From a virus, in IMG/VR virus record IMGVR_UViG_3300021961_000053, positions 1 through 64,000 of that record: a DNA stretch of 64,000 nucleotides. One strand, written 5' to 3'. Positions 6,501-17,041 of the stretch are shown here, piece by piece. The translations under genes and the position numbers were made by a program. The notes under the pieces are model-generated. The model ran no database searches, was not told the DNA's origin, and saw only the letters and a program-made list of their open reading frames with translations. The number at the start of each line of letters is the position of its first letter. Position 1 is the first letter of the stretch.

Positions 6501-9500
6501 CAGATTTCTACATTCCTGGTAGTGCTCAGACAACAACACAATCAAGATTCTTTGATTCATATCGTTTGATTCAACAGAACAGAACTGACATCATCAATAC
6601 AGCATGGAACAACATGGTTGCTGTATATCCTGGTGTTGTTGGTACTGAGACCAAGTGTAAGCGTGACCTAGGATACTTTGTTGATGCTATCTCCCTTGAC
6701 ATCTTCATGGGTGGTAACAAGTATGCCCGTAAGTTTGTCTCCATGTACTTTGCTAGTGGAGCACCTATTGGTAATGGTCTAGTTGGTGAAGAGGCAGAGA
6801 GCATCCGTGCATTCCAAGAGGCAAGAGACCTCATGGGTCAGGCAGTTGCTAACCAACTAGCAGTTAAGGATCTTTCACTGACTGCAGATCCTGCTACTGG
6901 TTCTAACATTGATCCTAACTCCTGCGCTAACGTTCAGTCTGCAATTGATTCTCTTACGCTCATCGTAACTGATGTAATTGCTGCTGGTTCTCTTGCTGGT
7001 ATGGCTGCAGAAACTCCTTACTCTATTGAGGCAGGTGAGCTCAAGTGCCGTAGAGACCTTGGATTCTTCATTGATGCTGTATCCCTTGACCTCTTTATTC
7101 GTGGCAATGAGTATTCATACAGATTTGCTGCTGAATACTTTGATGTCAATGGTGCTGCAATCAGCAATGGTCTAGTTGGTGAGACTGCAGAAAGCATCAC
7201 TGCTTTCAACAAAGCAAGAGACATGATGAAACTTGCTATCACCAATTCTCTATATGAGAAGGATCTAACTCTAACAGCAGATCCTGCAACTGGTGATAAC
7301 CAAGATCAAGCATCCTGTGCTAACGTTCAGTCAGCACTTGACACTCTGACAAGCATTGTCACAACCATCGTTGCTGCTGGTAACCTATCATCTCTACCTG
7401 TTGAAATCAACAAGGGTTCTGCTCCTGCAGGTATGGAGAAGTGTGGTCGTGACATTGGATACTTCATTGATGCAATTGCTGTTGATCTCTTCACTGGTGG
7501 TAACAAGCACACCAGAACCTTCATTCAGCAATACTTTGATGGTAACACACCTATTAGCAATGGTTTAGCGGGTGAAGAAGCTGAGAGCATCACTGCTTTC
7601 AACGAAGCTTCTGCATACATGCAGCTGGCAGTTACAAACGAACTATACTACAGAGATTTAACTGTTACTGCTGATCCTCTAACTGGAGACAACCAAGATC
7701 CTAATTCCTGTGCTAACGTTCGCTCTGCTATCTCAACGCTAACAACATACGTTACCGATGCTCTGACTGCAGGCAACCTCAACACTCTACCAACTGAGAA
7801 TGCTGGATCATTCCAGACTGGAGAACTCAAGTGCCGTAGAGACCTAGGATATGTTGTTGATGCTGTAGCACAAGACCTCTGGTTTGGTGGTAACGAATAC
7901 ACCATCGCAGCAACTAAGGAATACTTCAATGGTAACTCATTGATTGCTAACGGTGTTGATAACGAGATCGCACCTTCAATCACAGCATTCAAGAGAGCTG
8001 CAGATCTAATGAATCGTGCAGTCAATAACCAATACTACTACCGTGATCTTGGTCTAACCCTAGATCAAACTGGTGATCCAGCATTCGTTGCTGACATTCA
8101 TGCTGATGCATACAACCTTGTTCTTGATAACAAGGAGTTCATTGCTGCTGAGGCATATGAGCGTATGCTTGCTGCTTACCCATCATACCAACCATCTGCT
8201 GGTAACACCAAGCAGGATTGCCTAGATGACGTTTATGACGTTCTAGAAGAGGTAATGTGGGATGTCAAGTTTGGTGGCAACTCTAAGACCTATGATGCTG
8301 CAGAAATCTATGTAACTAACATCTTCAATGGTCAGCCTATTGATACTTTCCTAGATGCTGAGCGTGATGAAGCTGCTAAGGTATTCCTTGAGGCAAAGAA
8401 CATTGCTATCCAGTGCCTCAGAAATGAGACTGTAAGCGTATCTGCTGGCAATACTCTAACTCAAGTCAAAGACCTAACAATCGTCAATGATTGGGATGAT
8501 GACTTTGCTCCACTACCTCAGTGTGGTTCTGCTGCTGGTGCTGTAGATACTCTGTTTGGTATCATTCTACAGGCAGTAGGTAATGATGGTGGTGTTGGTA
8601 ACCTCAATGGAGTTACAAGAACTGCTCCTTCCCAACCATCAACCTATACATTAGGTAATTGCTCTGACGTTCTAGCAACAATTGATACTCTCATCGGTAT
8701 CGTTTGTGATGCTCTCTATGCTGGTAGCCTTGATACACTACCACCTCTAAGCAATGGTGAGTGGGATTGTGCTAACGTTCGTTCTTCAATTGAAAACCTC
8801 TTCGACATCATCACAGATGCCATTTCTAGCGGTTCTCTTGCTGGACTACCAGTTCTTAACCGTGGAGACTTCATCGTTAATGCAGAGTCTTCTAAGTGCT
8901 TCAGAGACGTTGCTTACATCGTTGATGCTATTGTTAATGACCTCAAGTACGGTGGTAACATCAACAGCGTACAGGCAGGTGAAGCATACTATGTTGGTAC
9001 TCAACTAGATTACATCGATGGCGAGAAAGCGGAAACAATTGATGCTTGGAACTACGTCGGTCAAATGGCAATCGCAGCAATGCGTAACTTTGACTTCCTT
9101 GCATATAACTGTGCCACAACCAATTCTTCTGCTCTTGTAACTATTCCTGATGCTGCTGGAACTGGAACCAGAGATGTTCCTGCTTCTGCAATCATTAATG
9201 TTGGAGACAACAGCGGTATTATCATCGGTATGAAGGTTGAGGAGTATCCATCTGGTTCTTACACCAATGGATTACTAAATGCTGGAGCTACACCAGTTAC
9301 CACAAACATTCCAGAAGGAACATATGTTAAGAGCTTGATCGGATCTGATAGCATTGAGTTGGGAACTTATGGTTCTCGCCTTGATAGTGGTGTAAATCAA
9401 AATTGTCAGCAACCACCAAGTTCAACCGTTTCCCTTTACTTCACCTACGAACAGGGTGCATGGGCGAACACAACACCTAAGACGGTTGTTGTTGGACCAG

Positions 9501-12500
9501 AAGCATCCGATCCAGATGTTATTCAGGACACTACAACTTCACCTTCCCAGCGTGAGTGTGCTTCAACTGCTGCTGCTATTCTTCAGCTCACAGAGAACAT
9601 CACCACTATTATTAACACTGGTCTAACCAAAGTTGTTAATGGTGTCACGGTTCCTACTGTAGATCGTGTAGAACCAACGTTCAACACTGCTCTACTTGCA
9701 TCTAGAGCAACTGTATTCACAATTGATACAACTGGTTACGGTTCAACAGATGCTCATGACTTTGAGACTGGAACTCCTGTTAGACTTGTTCCACGTCCTC
9801 GTTTTAACCCAGCAACTGGACAATATGTTGATGTAGATAAGCGTGTTATTAGACTGCCTAATGGATTTGATACTAATACCACTTACTATGTGATTGCTCC
9901 TGGTAGAGCAACACAACCAGTAGATTACAGCGGATCAACTCTCTTTGATGAGACCGCAGTTACTAGATTGATGCTTGCGACTTCTAAAGAGAACGCAGCT
10001 GCTGGTATCTACATCTACGCATCTGAAACAGAATCTATTGATCCAGATATTGAGATCGATCTCTATCAGTTTGTACTTGATGACAAGTATGATCTTCACA
10101 CCTATTCTTGTGGACTAGTCAATACTGTTGTTGGTGGCATTGAAACAGATATTGCTCACATTTTTGATATACCTTCTACCGCAACAACTCCTCAGAAAGT
10201 ATTCTTTAGAGCAATTGAAGGAAGTGATCTTCCAGATCTTGCTACAAATTATGCTTCAGATCCAACCGTTGCAATCACAAGTGGTGTCAATGCTGGTAAG
10301 ATTAACCCAAGTGTTGAATTTTATGTTCGTTATCAGACCAGCAAGGTCTTCACAATTCATAAGACTCTTGCTGATGCCTTAAACGATGTAAATCCAATCA
10401 CTTTCAACAACGCTAACGGTCCATTCAGAGTATTTGCTAACAAGAAGCGCAGCCCAATGCGCTTTGATCCAGGATTTAATGGTTCTGATACCGACAACGG
10501 TAAGTGGTACTTACAGTGTCTGGATAGAGAAACTGAAGGAAACGCAGTATTCTTTAATGAAATCTTCTACAGAATCAATGAGTCTGATTATCAGAGTAAG
10601 CCTACTACAACTGATACGTGGTATGAGCGTGTTGATGACACCAGAGATGCTAATGAGAGAACCTATAAACTCCGTTATGTCATTCCTAAGTACATTGAGA
10701 ACGCAAGAGATCCTATCAATGGATTTGTTATTAAGACAAGAACTGACGATACTCGTAAGTTAGTTCCTCAGAAACTACTACTCAAGCCTGTTGCTGGTAA
10801 CGTTTATGGTGCTCGATTTGAGAACCCACAACAACCAGGAGAATTCATTGGATTTACCAAAGAACAATTTGCTGCAGATGACACCCTAAATGATCTTAAT
10901 GCATATGATCCATTTAGAAGACCTCTAACTGGAGAAGATCAAGACACAGATTACCGTGCAATTGCAAGATTCACCTCTGGAGTCGCTGCTACAATTCAAT
11001 CTGGTCGTTATGTTGAGGATGATTTAGATGCATCTATTAAATATCTAGAACTGACTGTATTTGATCATAGTATCGATACTAAGAACTTCCCTGGACTAAG
11101 AAATGAGATCCTAACAACCGTCAAGATCTCTGCTCCTCAGGGTGGTGGTTTCATTGCAAATAAGACACAAAGTATTGTTGGTAACTCCGTCTCATTTGCT
11201 GGTAACTCTTCAGGTACTGCTTACATTCACGGATACTTTAATGTTGGTGGTGATCACTACCTAATCATCAAGGGTATCAGTGGTGCCAAGGGAACTGCTT
11301 CGCTAGAGTATAGCGAGTTCCAAGGCACAAGATTCACTCAGGGTGCTGTCTTTGCTGATATGCTGGATGACCAGGATATGGGCAAATCGCTACCTCTGAA
11401 GACCCATATCAGAAAAAATTTCCCAGAGTATTTTTACAAGCAAAACGGCGCTAACGTTTATACTATCACTCCTGGTGATCGTATTCAAGACGACGCTGGT
11501 ATTGAATACTATGTTTATAGTGTAGAAGATGCTGGTGTCATTGAAGATACTTTCTATATCTTCGATAGCGAAGAACTACAGAAGCGTATTCCAGGTCAGC
11601 AAGATGGTATCTACTATCTAACAGCTCTCCGTGGTAATATCTCTCCATATCCAACTGGTGCTGGTGCTGGTGGAAACTTCCGTAAGTTCAAGTTCTCTCA
11701 ACCAGTTGGTAAGATCTATCCTCTAAACTATAGAAACGATCCTCTCTGGTTCCAGAAGTCTGGTACAACCAACGAAGAGAAGAACTACTATTCACAGTTG
11801 ATTGATCCACCTCAGGCATTCTCTGCTGCTGATAACTATATCCACGGTAAAGTCACTGTCAACGATACCAAGAACTCTGTAACCAAGGAACTTGTTATCG
11901 ATCTTCTCAAGCAACCTGCGTTTGTCGAGAACACCTATACTAGTGATAATGAGATTCAGGCACAATTAGGTAATGCAACTTCTGGATCAGAAGATCGCCG
12001 CATTCCTATTGCTGGTGATAGCACAGTTCTTGCCGATCAGCGTTACTACGTTGAACTCCGCAGACCATCTATTGCCCGTGCTGGTAACCACACGTTTGAA
12101 TACCTAGGTTTCGGTCCTGGTAACTACTCAACAGGTCTTCCTGCCCGTCAGGAGATCGTTCTAGAACCAGAACAAGACTTCTACGCACAAGCTAAGAAGC
12201 AAGATGCTGGTATCGTATTCTACACTGGTATCAACTCTCAGGGTGACCTCTACATTGGTAACAGAAGAATCAACGCTATCACTGGTGAAGAAGACTTCAT
12301 CGATAGAGCAGTTCTTGCCGATGATGGAGATGCTGATGACGTTATCGGACAACTCGTTACTACATTCGACACACCTGTAACGTTCAACCAGAACATTACA
12401 ATCGTTGGTGGTCCAGATGGCGAACTTGTTAATAATATCAACTCTCCAATTCTGATTAATGTCCCAGACAATCAGTTAAGTAATCTTGGAGCACCTCTTG

Positions 12501-15500
12501 TTGTATATTCACTAGTAAGTTCAACAGATCCTATTACTGGATATCCTCAAGATACCACTTTAGATAGAAATAACTTCTTCCCAAATACATCTGGTGATAT
12601 CAGACTTGGTAAGAACAGAGTTGATGCCGCAATCTTTGGATTCAATCCAAGAGGAGAAGGTCAGAATTATAAGATTCAAACTCATGCTCCTGGTGGAATT
12701 GCGTCAAACATTTCTCCAAATCAAGATACTCTGATTTCTCAGGGTGGATCTAGAATTAATGCAAGTCAGTTCATCACATATGGTGGCACTGTTCTTCCTT
12801 CCACTGGAGATATGGCACTCAAGGGCGGTGCAGTTAATAAGAATGGCTCTCTTGGTTGGATCTTTGCTAACATTTACACAACAATTCCTAACAACGTAAT
12901 TTCTTCCCTGGAAGTTATTGTTGATCAGAGTGTTAATGTTGCATCATTCACGTTTATTGATAGCAACAGTAATCCAGTTCCTGTTGGATCCCTTAACATC
13001 AAGTCTGGTTCTGAAATTAGACTACAGAACATCAATTATAGCGGCGTTCTGAATGGAACATGGCCAGTTCTTTCTACTGTAGATTATCCATTCAACCCAC
13101 TCGATAACGTTGTATATTTCCAAGTTACTCCAAGAACTGGAACTCCACTTGGTGCATTTGATGAAACCTGGAGTAGTGGAATTATCAATAATCCTACTAA
13201 CCCATCTCCAAATGCTATTGTTTCCTTCTCCGTATCAAACTGGAAAGAGTTTGGTGTTCTGGGTGCTGAAGCACTTAGAACCGAGACTGAAACCATTGGT
13301 GATTACAAGCTCGGCATTAACACCATCAATAGAGCAACACATAATGCATATAAGGATGCATTTGTTGAAGTTGCAAATACTGATCCTCGTGCTAACTTGG
13401 ACGTTGTTGGTAATGCATACATCAGTGGTCGTAAGACAACTGATTGGCTTGCTCATGATGAGTATGCAGATCGTGAAAAGAATGCAGTATCGGATGCATT
13501 TGTTGTTGGTGGAGACAGTGCAAACATTGATGAGTATGCAACCCTTCGTGTTTCTACAGAAGAGATTGCAATTACCGAACCTGGCAGAGGAAATAATGCT
13601 GGCAAGGTTGGAATCAATGTTACTGATGCAGAACTAGATAGAGCACTAGTTGTTAAGGGCAACGCTAGATTCACCGAAGATGTACGCTTTGAGCGTGACA
13701 TCGAGATCCATGGTAATGGTACTCTAACTGAGGTAAGAACTGATACCACAACTGGTACATTCAACTTCATCACCGATACCAACTTTACTGGTACTCTTAA
13801 TATTGCTAACTCTGCTAGCGTACTTAACTTCGTTAATACCGCTACCACGATCGAGATTGGCAATGATGCTACAACAAATTCATTCTACTTTGGTAATGAT
13901 GTAGCAGGAGATCAGTTCTTCTACTTCGGTAGCAATGCTGACCATAGCAACTTCTTTATTGGCAATACACCAGACAGCGCAACTGTTGCTGCTAATGGAT
14001 CTATTCCAGTAACTGGTACTGGAATCAGTAGGGTAATTATTGGTGGTGCATTTGGTAACAGCAACCAAGATCAGTCCTATACAAGAATTGGATCCCAGAT
14101 TCTTAGAATTGATGGTGATGCTTGGTTAGGTTTCCGTCGTCAAGGTGGAACTGCTAGAATGAGATCACAGGCATCTGTGATTGATTTCTTCTCCAACTCT
14201 GGTGGTCCTTCGACAATCAACTTTGCTCTAAATGCATCTGAGATTAATATTGCTGGACAGGGTGGTAAGACAACTATCAATAACCAGTTAGAGGTTATTG
14301 CTTCTGCCAAGTTTAATTCAAATATCCTTCTTTGTGGTGGTCTTTCTTCCTTCTCCTTCTCTGGAAACAGAGCACAGATGGGATCTGTCATCTCAACACA
14401 TGATGATGGAGTTAATCCAGATGGAACGTTCATCAAAAACGTTGATATCCTGAATGTACTTGTTCTAGATTCACTAGCAGATGGATATAATGCTGTTGAT
14501 ACCGCTGGTTCTGGAACATGGGGTGGAGCATCTCACCAAGAAGCAGAAACATTTGATGGTGCTGCTGAACCAGTCGCAATTCCAGCTCTGAGTGGAGACG
14601 AGTATTACCTACCAATTAAATATTCTCCAAACAAATCAAACGGAGATCCATATCTAACCACTGGTGATTACATCATTGTTAATAGTGCAATTGTTGGATC
14701 TACAAATCACCCAGAGATTGTTCAGATTGTTGAAGTTGTAAGATCTGTTGCTCCATACTACCTAAAAGTTAAGCGTCGTCCATTTGGTGCATTTGGTGGT
14801 GTTCTTTCAAATCATGCAGATACAACTGCAATCTACAAGGTTAACGTACAGTTTGATGCTACCTGGATCGAACAACCAGTTGATGGCGCTGGCGCACAAG
14901 ATAACTTCTATCTTGCTGAGTTTGGTGGCGATCTCACAGTTAATGATTATATTCTTCTCAGCAGAGATGATGCTACTGGAACACCAGAATATGTAAAAGT
15001 TGTAACTCCTCTATCACAAGAAGTTCAGAAATTTAGAATTGCTGATGGTACTGACTGTGATAATACTGATGGAGATGTATTTGTTGTTGATTCTAAGACT
15101 GGTGACACATATATTGGTGGATCTGTTACTATCAATTCTTCCATTCTTCAAAATGGTGGTTGCTTCCTGACATCTTCTCTGGTAACTGGTGATTTAGTAC
15201 CAGAATCTGAGATTAATTTAACCTATAACATTACAAATATTAGCGATGAAGATATTGCTAATGTTGCTCTTGGTGACACTGTTAAGTTAAGAACTGGTAC
15301 TGCTTCTTCTGAATTCTTCTATCCTTGGTCTCAAGTTGTTGAGATTGAGAATACGGGAGGCGATCAGAACAGTGTCAAGTTGTCTGTAGCAGCTGTGAAT
15401 TTTGCCACAGAAGAAAATCTACAGTTCGAGTTTGGCAAGAATGAGGTATTTGCAATTGATAACGGACATCAGCAATCAACATTACATTTTGACACTTGCT

Positions 15501-17038
15501 CTGGAACACTTGAAATTGGTAATCAATATAGAAGATTTGAAATTGAAAGAATTTTACCAGACACCGAAACTGTAGCTGAAACAGTTGCAAGATATGATGG
15601 CGATGTCTTCAAAACAATCAGAGTATATGGGTATCAGCAAGATCCAAAATCTATTCAAGCAGATGGACCAAAAACTACTTTAAGTTCTGGTGCATCAACA
15701 GGATTAATTCCTAATTCTGTTTATCTAACTTGTGCCTCTATTGGAACTGGAGATGGTGCTTTTGCTGTTGGTGACCTGATTATGGTTGGTGACACGGCAG
15801 ATATTGATTCCAAGGGAACTGATGGAAATCAGTGGGAGATAATGAAGATTGCTTCTATTGACGCAGTTAATAACATATTGAGATGTCTTCCAGGACAAGA
15901 AGGAACAACAGCAAGAGCTCTTACTGATTATCCTGCAATTACAACAACAGTAATCAGACTTCTTAAGCATCCAGAGACTTCACTAATCTATGATATTCAA
16001 CAGAGAACGAGAGCAAGCGTTGGTTTTGTTTCTCTAATTCTTGAGAAAGGATATATTTCTCAAACAATCATGGATTATGCTCAGTATTTCAGATTCTATG
16101 ATACTACTGGAGTTTTGGATGATGAGTGGTTCTATGTTCCTACTTGCCTAAGAGGTAAGTATCATGAGACCACAATGAATGAGCAAGTTTATGCTGGTCA
16201 GTTTGGTGAAAGATCTCAGAGAATTGGTAATATTGTTATTAACAATGATCTTGAGCTGATTGGTGGTCAAATTCTCATGTATGATTCCACGAGAAAGACC
16301 AAGATTCTAAACTTCCTCAATGATGGCGGACACTCTGATCACCAAGGAGAACTATACTTCGATGCTAAGGTAACAGGAAGAGGAACAATTACAATTTATG
16401 GATTGGGATGTCCAGAGGAGACCAATTCACTCACATGTGATCCAACCTTTGCTGTAAATCAGGACGGTGATGTAACAGCGTTGAGAACATTCTCTATCAC
16501 TGGTATTGCTTCCACAAATCCACCAACATCACCAATATTGACTGTCAAGAACCTTGGCGTTCAGGGTGGATCTGAATTTACAGTAAATCATGATTGTTCT
16601 ATTGACTCCTTCGGATACGATAAGTTCTATACCAGAACTGGTGGTAGACACACAAGATACCTAGCATCTGGTACTGACGCTGAAAATCTATATCTGAAAC
16701 CAAATATTAATTACTTTGTAAATGTAACTGATGGAGATAACTTCGTTGTTTATCTACCAGAGGCTCCAATTTCTGGAGATACTGTTACTATTATTGATGT
16801 TGGTGGAAATCTAACTTACAACACTTCGTTGGTTGTTAGAGCACAGGGAACTGGAGTTAAAGTACAGGGAGATAGCACAGGAACAACCCTTGGTGGTCTT
16901 GCTTCTGCATATCCATCAGGTGAACTTGTTGTCCAAACAGCACATGCCGCATTCACACTAATCTATCTTGGTGGTACTGACACTACTGGAGCAATTGTTT
17001 CTTCTAGTGTCAATGGATGGTGGCTCAAGGAGGTCTGA
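3596..17038 (+). CDS. Giant repeat-containing virion structural protein (4480 aa), probably tail fibre or tail-associated
   Basis: This is the largest gene in the window. The N-terminus (LDNLISSKTGKYLYVSPDD) and the overall low-cysteine, Asn/Thr/Gly-rich composition match large structural proteins of T4-like cyanophages. Residues about 736-1790 hold seven copies of a module with a Cys-x-Arg-Asp motif, a DAhxxDLxxGGN motif and usually NGLVGEE; the central copies are spaced about 130 residues apart. Residues about 884-990 hold three 43-residue repeats containing DFYxPGxAQTT. The C-terminal third (after about 3230) has strand-rich motifs such as NLDVVGNAYISG and VVKGNARFTEDV, like T4-family fibre proteins. 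It is followed by collar proteins and driven by a late promoter. A fibre role is inferred, not proven. Confidence 0.8.
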   Translation: MPLTRLDNLISSKTGKYLYVSPDDFNATDSLSNRGNSPVTPFKSIQRAFLEIARYSYTPGPSNDRFDQFSIMLMPGIHYIDNRPGLVDTSGIDVFDFNQALNAWGDDPILDISNPDNILYRFNNTEGGAIIPRGSSLVGYDLRRTTVRPLYVPDPASVTVPRSAIFNVTGGCYFWQFTLKDGQTTAESPLYNPAAGTGEVYYDPNDFTRKTAPNFSHHKLTVFEYADKEELQLFYRKIAKAFSAYQPTIDDVSPEGIPEFDYNVQENRIVGPLSDSRVIESLKFTDATTNPAIPSSTTEIEVTTKVDHGYFAGQFVAISGTEIDDEIEGFWGIYDISDDPRKFTYRVPFVVSGIGQGLSSGITVSVDTTPALGQNAQVLAEVDSVESASPYVFNVSIRSVWGICGIWANGLKATGFKSMVIAQYTGVSLQRDDRAFIRYDEYANTWNQASLVDAFASVPYHAKGDSYWKDDWRNFHVRASDDAFIQNVSIFAVGFADHFLMESGGDMSITNSNSNFGNTSLHAIGFKGFSFNQDKAGYITDIIPPQQVVESETNRKRVLYYTIDVQGTIQDGANRTKLYLGGTDLDNPLDRPAATIGGYRIGGKSGDKLYVKLDKKNNIDTFQTTLSPTGFVKYIAKGSILNPSNYTINNVNVDAANLIESNRRMIQEEVFGYILEKYPRLQNISYVNPSLNPAAGRYLDAKNLIIANRQEIVDTAFDEMVEAFGIGNIQGVADGKCKRDIGFIVDAIAEDLRDGGNANIIAATREYFDGNGDAISNGLVGEEVPSVFAFNRARDLCKKAIANLLTVKASIYDPETDNLLSPYGVISGSTGSAALGLDSEGVTVDKANRQDPAGRYKDARNRIIANRDFILDAALAEVAVYHDDFYFPGTAQTTAKSRFYDGFRMIRRNNKEIADRALAKIAFEHPDFYFPGDAQTTADSRFYDSYRLIQQNKDEIQDRALAQIAINHPDFYIPGSAQTTTQSRFFDSYRLIQQNRTDIINTAWNNMVAVYPGVVGTETKCKRDLGYFVDAISLDIFMGGNKYARKFVSMYFASGAPIGNGLVGEEAESIRAFQEARDLMGQAVANQLAVKDLSLTADPATGSNIDPNSCANVQSAIDSLTLIVTDVIAAGSLAGMAAETPYSIEAGELKCRRDLGFFIDAVSLDLFIRGNEYSYRFAAEYFDVNGAAISNGLVGETAESITAFNKARDMMKLAITNSLYEKDLTLTADPATGDNQDQASCANVQSALDTLTSIVTTIVAAGNLSSLPVEINKGSAPAGMEKCGRDIGYFIDAIAVDLFTGGNKHTRTFIQQYFDGNTPISNGLAGEEAESITAFNEASAYMQLAVTNELYYRDLTVTADPLTGDNQDPNSCANVRSAISTLTTYVTDALTAGNLNTLPTENAGSFQTGELKCRRDLGYVVDAVAQDLWFGGNEYTIAATKEYFNGNSLIANGVDNEIAPSITAFKRAADLMNRAVNNQYYYRDLGLTLDQTGDPAFVADIHADAYNLVLDNKEFIAAEAYERMLAAYPSYQPSAGNTKQDCLDDVYDVLEEVMWDVKFGGNSKTYDAAEIYVTNIFNGQPIDTFLDAERDEAAKVFLEAKNIAIQCLRNETVSVSAGNTLTQVKDLTIVNDWDDDFAPLPQCGSAAGAVDTLFGIILQAVGNDGGVGNLNGVTRTAPSQPSTYTLGNCSDVLATIDTLIGIVCDALYAGSLDTLPPLSNGEWDCANVRSSIENLFDIITDAISSGSLAGLPVLNRGDFIVNAESSKCFRDVAYIVDAIVNDLKYGGNINSVQAGEAYYVGTQLDYIDGEKAETIDAWNYVGQMAIAAMRNFDFLAYNCATTNSSALVTIPDAAGTGTRDVPASAIINVGDNSGIIIGMKVEEYPSGSYTNGLLNAGATPVTTNIPEGTYVKSLIGSDSIELGTYGSRLDSGVNQNCQQPPSSTVSLYFTYEQGAWANTTPKTVVVGPEASDPDVIQDTTTSPSQRECASTAAAILQLTENITTIINTGLTKVVNGVTVPTVDRVEPTFNTALLASRATVFTIDTTGYGSTDAHDFETGTPVRLVPRPRFNPATGQYVDVDKRVIRLPNGFDTNTTYYVIAPGRATQPVDYSGSTLFDETAVTRLMLATSKENAAAGIYIYASETESIDPDIEIDLYQFVLDDKYDLHTYSCGLVNTVVGGIETDIAHIFDIPSTATTPQKVFFRAIEGSDLPDLATNYASDPTVAITSGVNAGKINPSVEFYVRYQTSKVFTIHKTLADALNDVNPITFNNANGPFRVFANKKRSPMRFDPGFNGSDTDNGKWYLQCLDRETEGNAVFFNEIFYRINESDYQSKPTTTDTWYERVDDTRDANERTYKLRYVIPKYIENARDPINGFVIKTRTDDTRKLVPQKLLLKPVAGNVYGARFENPQQPGEFIGFTKEQFAADDTLNDLNAYDPFRRPLTGEDQDTDYRAIARFTSGVAATIQSGRYVEDDLDASIKYLELTVFDHSIDTKNFPGLRNEILTTVKISAPQGGGFIANKTQSIVGNSVSFAGNSSGTAYIHGYFNVGGDHYLIIKGISGAKGTASLEYSEFQGTRFTQGAVFADMLDDQDMGKSLPLKTHIRKNFPEYFYKQNGANVYTITPGDRIQDDAGIEYYVYSVEDAGVIEDTFYIFDSEELQKRIPGQQDGIYYLTALRGNISPYPTGAGAGGNFRKFKFSQPVGKIYPLNYRNDPLWFQKSGTTNEEKNYYSQLIDPPQAFSAADNYIHGKVTVNDTKNSVTKELVIDLLKQPAFVENTYTSDNEIQAQLGNATSGSEDRRIPIAGDSTVLADQRYYVELRRPSIARAGNHTFEYLGFGPGNYSTGLPARQEIVLEPEQDFYAQAKKQDAGIVFYTGINSQGDLYIGNRRINAITGEEDFIDRAVLADDGDADDVIGQLVTTFDTPVTFNQNITIVGGPDGELVNNINSPILINVPDNQLSNLGAPLVVYSLVSSTDPITGYPQDTTLDRNNFFPNTSGDIRLGKNRVDAAIFGFNPRGEGQNYKIQTHAPGGIASNISPNQDTLISQGGSRINASQFITYGGTVLPSTGDMALKGGAVNKNGSLGWIFANIYTTIPNNVISSLEVIVDQSVNVASFTFIDSNSNPVPVGSLNIKSGSEIRLQNINYSGVLNGTWPVLSTVDYPFNPLDNVVYFQVTPRTGTPLGAFDETWSSGIINNPTNPSPNAIVSFSVSNWKEFGVLGAEALRTETETIGDYKLGINTINRATHNAYKDAFVEVANTDPRANLDVVGNAYISGRKTTDWLAHDEYADREKNAVSDAFVVGGDSANIDEYATLRVSTEEIAITEPGRGNNAGKVGINVTDAELDRALVVKGNARFTEDVRFERDIEIHGNGTLTEVRTDTTTGTFNFITDTNFTGTLNIANSASVLNFVNTATTIEIGNDATTNSFYFGNDVAGDQFFYFGSNADHSNFFIGNTPDSATVAANGSIPVTGTGISRVIIGGAFGNSNQDQSYTRIGSQILRIDGDAWLGFRRQGGTARMRSQASVIDFFSNSGGPSTINFALNASEINIAGQGGKTTINNQLEVIASAKFNSNILLCGGLSSFSFSGNRAQMGSVISTHDDGVNPDGTFIKNVDILNVLVLDSLADGYNAVDTAGSGTWGGASHQEAETFDGAAEPVAIPALSGDEYYLPIKYSPNKSNGDPYLTTGDYIIVNSAIVGSTNHPEIVQIVEVVRSVAPYYLKVKRRPFGAFGGVLSNHADTTAIYKVNVQFDATWIEQPVDGAGAQDNFYLAEFGGDLTVNDYILLSRDDATGTPEYVKVVTPLSQEVQKFRIADGTDCDNTDGDVFVVDSKTGDTYIGGSVTINSSILQNGGCFLTSSLVTGDLVPESEINLTYNITNISDEDIANVALGDTVKLRTGTASSEFFYPWSQVVEIENTGGDQNSVKLSVAAVNFATEENLQFEFGKNEVFAIDNGHQQSTLHFDTCSGTLEIGNQYRRFEIERILPDTETVAETVARYDGDVFKTIRVYGYQQDPKSIQADGPKTTLSSGASTGLIPNSVYLTCASIGTGDGAFAVGDLIMVGDTADIDSKGTDGNQWEIMKIASIDAVNNILRCLPGQEGTTARALTDYPAITTTVIRLLKHPETSLIYDIQQRTRASVGFVSLILEKGYISQTIMDYAQYFRFYDTTGVLDDEWFYVPTCLRGKYHETTMNEQVYAGQFGERSQRIGNIVINNDLELIGGQILMYDSTRKTKILNFLNDGGHSDHQGELYFDAKVTGRGTITIYGLGCPEETNSLTCDPTFAVNQDGDVTALRTFSITGIASTNPPTSPILTVKNLGVQGGSEFTVNHDCSIDSFGYDKFYTRTGGRHTRYLASGTDAENLYLKPNINYFVNVTDGDNFVVYLPEAPISGDTVTIIDVGGNLTYNTSLVVRAQGTGVKVQGDSTGTTLGGLASAYPSGELVVQTAHAAFTLIYLGGTDTTGAIVSSSVNGWWLKEV
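5801..8960 (+). repeat. Seven in-frame copies of a Cys/RDLGY/GGN protein module
   Basis: Copies begin near nt 5801, 6653, 7043, 7439, 7829, 8210 and 8894. The core is KCxRDhGYhhDAhxxDhxxGGN, followed by NGLVGEE in most copies; the sixth and seventh are the most diverged. The DNA is also partly repetitive, so intragenic recombination could change copy number. The module recurs twice in the gp7-position protein (nt 52762 and 53446). Confidence 0.75.
6195..6600 (+). repeat. Three 43-residue tandem protein repeats
   Basis: Copies carry DFYFPGTAQTT, DFYFPGDAQTT and DFYIPGSAQTT at residues 884, 927 and 970, each followed by SRFYD/SRFFD and a Gln/Asn-rich helix. The spacing is exactly 43 residues. 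Confidence 0.8.
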
Positions 17039-17041
17039 TAA

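Noticed and set aside
5801-8960. Repeated DNA as a CRISPR array or iterons
   Set aside because: Repeats are in frame, degenerate and spaced by coding sequence; they are protein modules.
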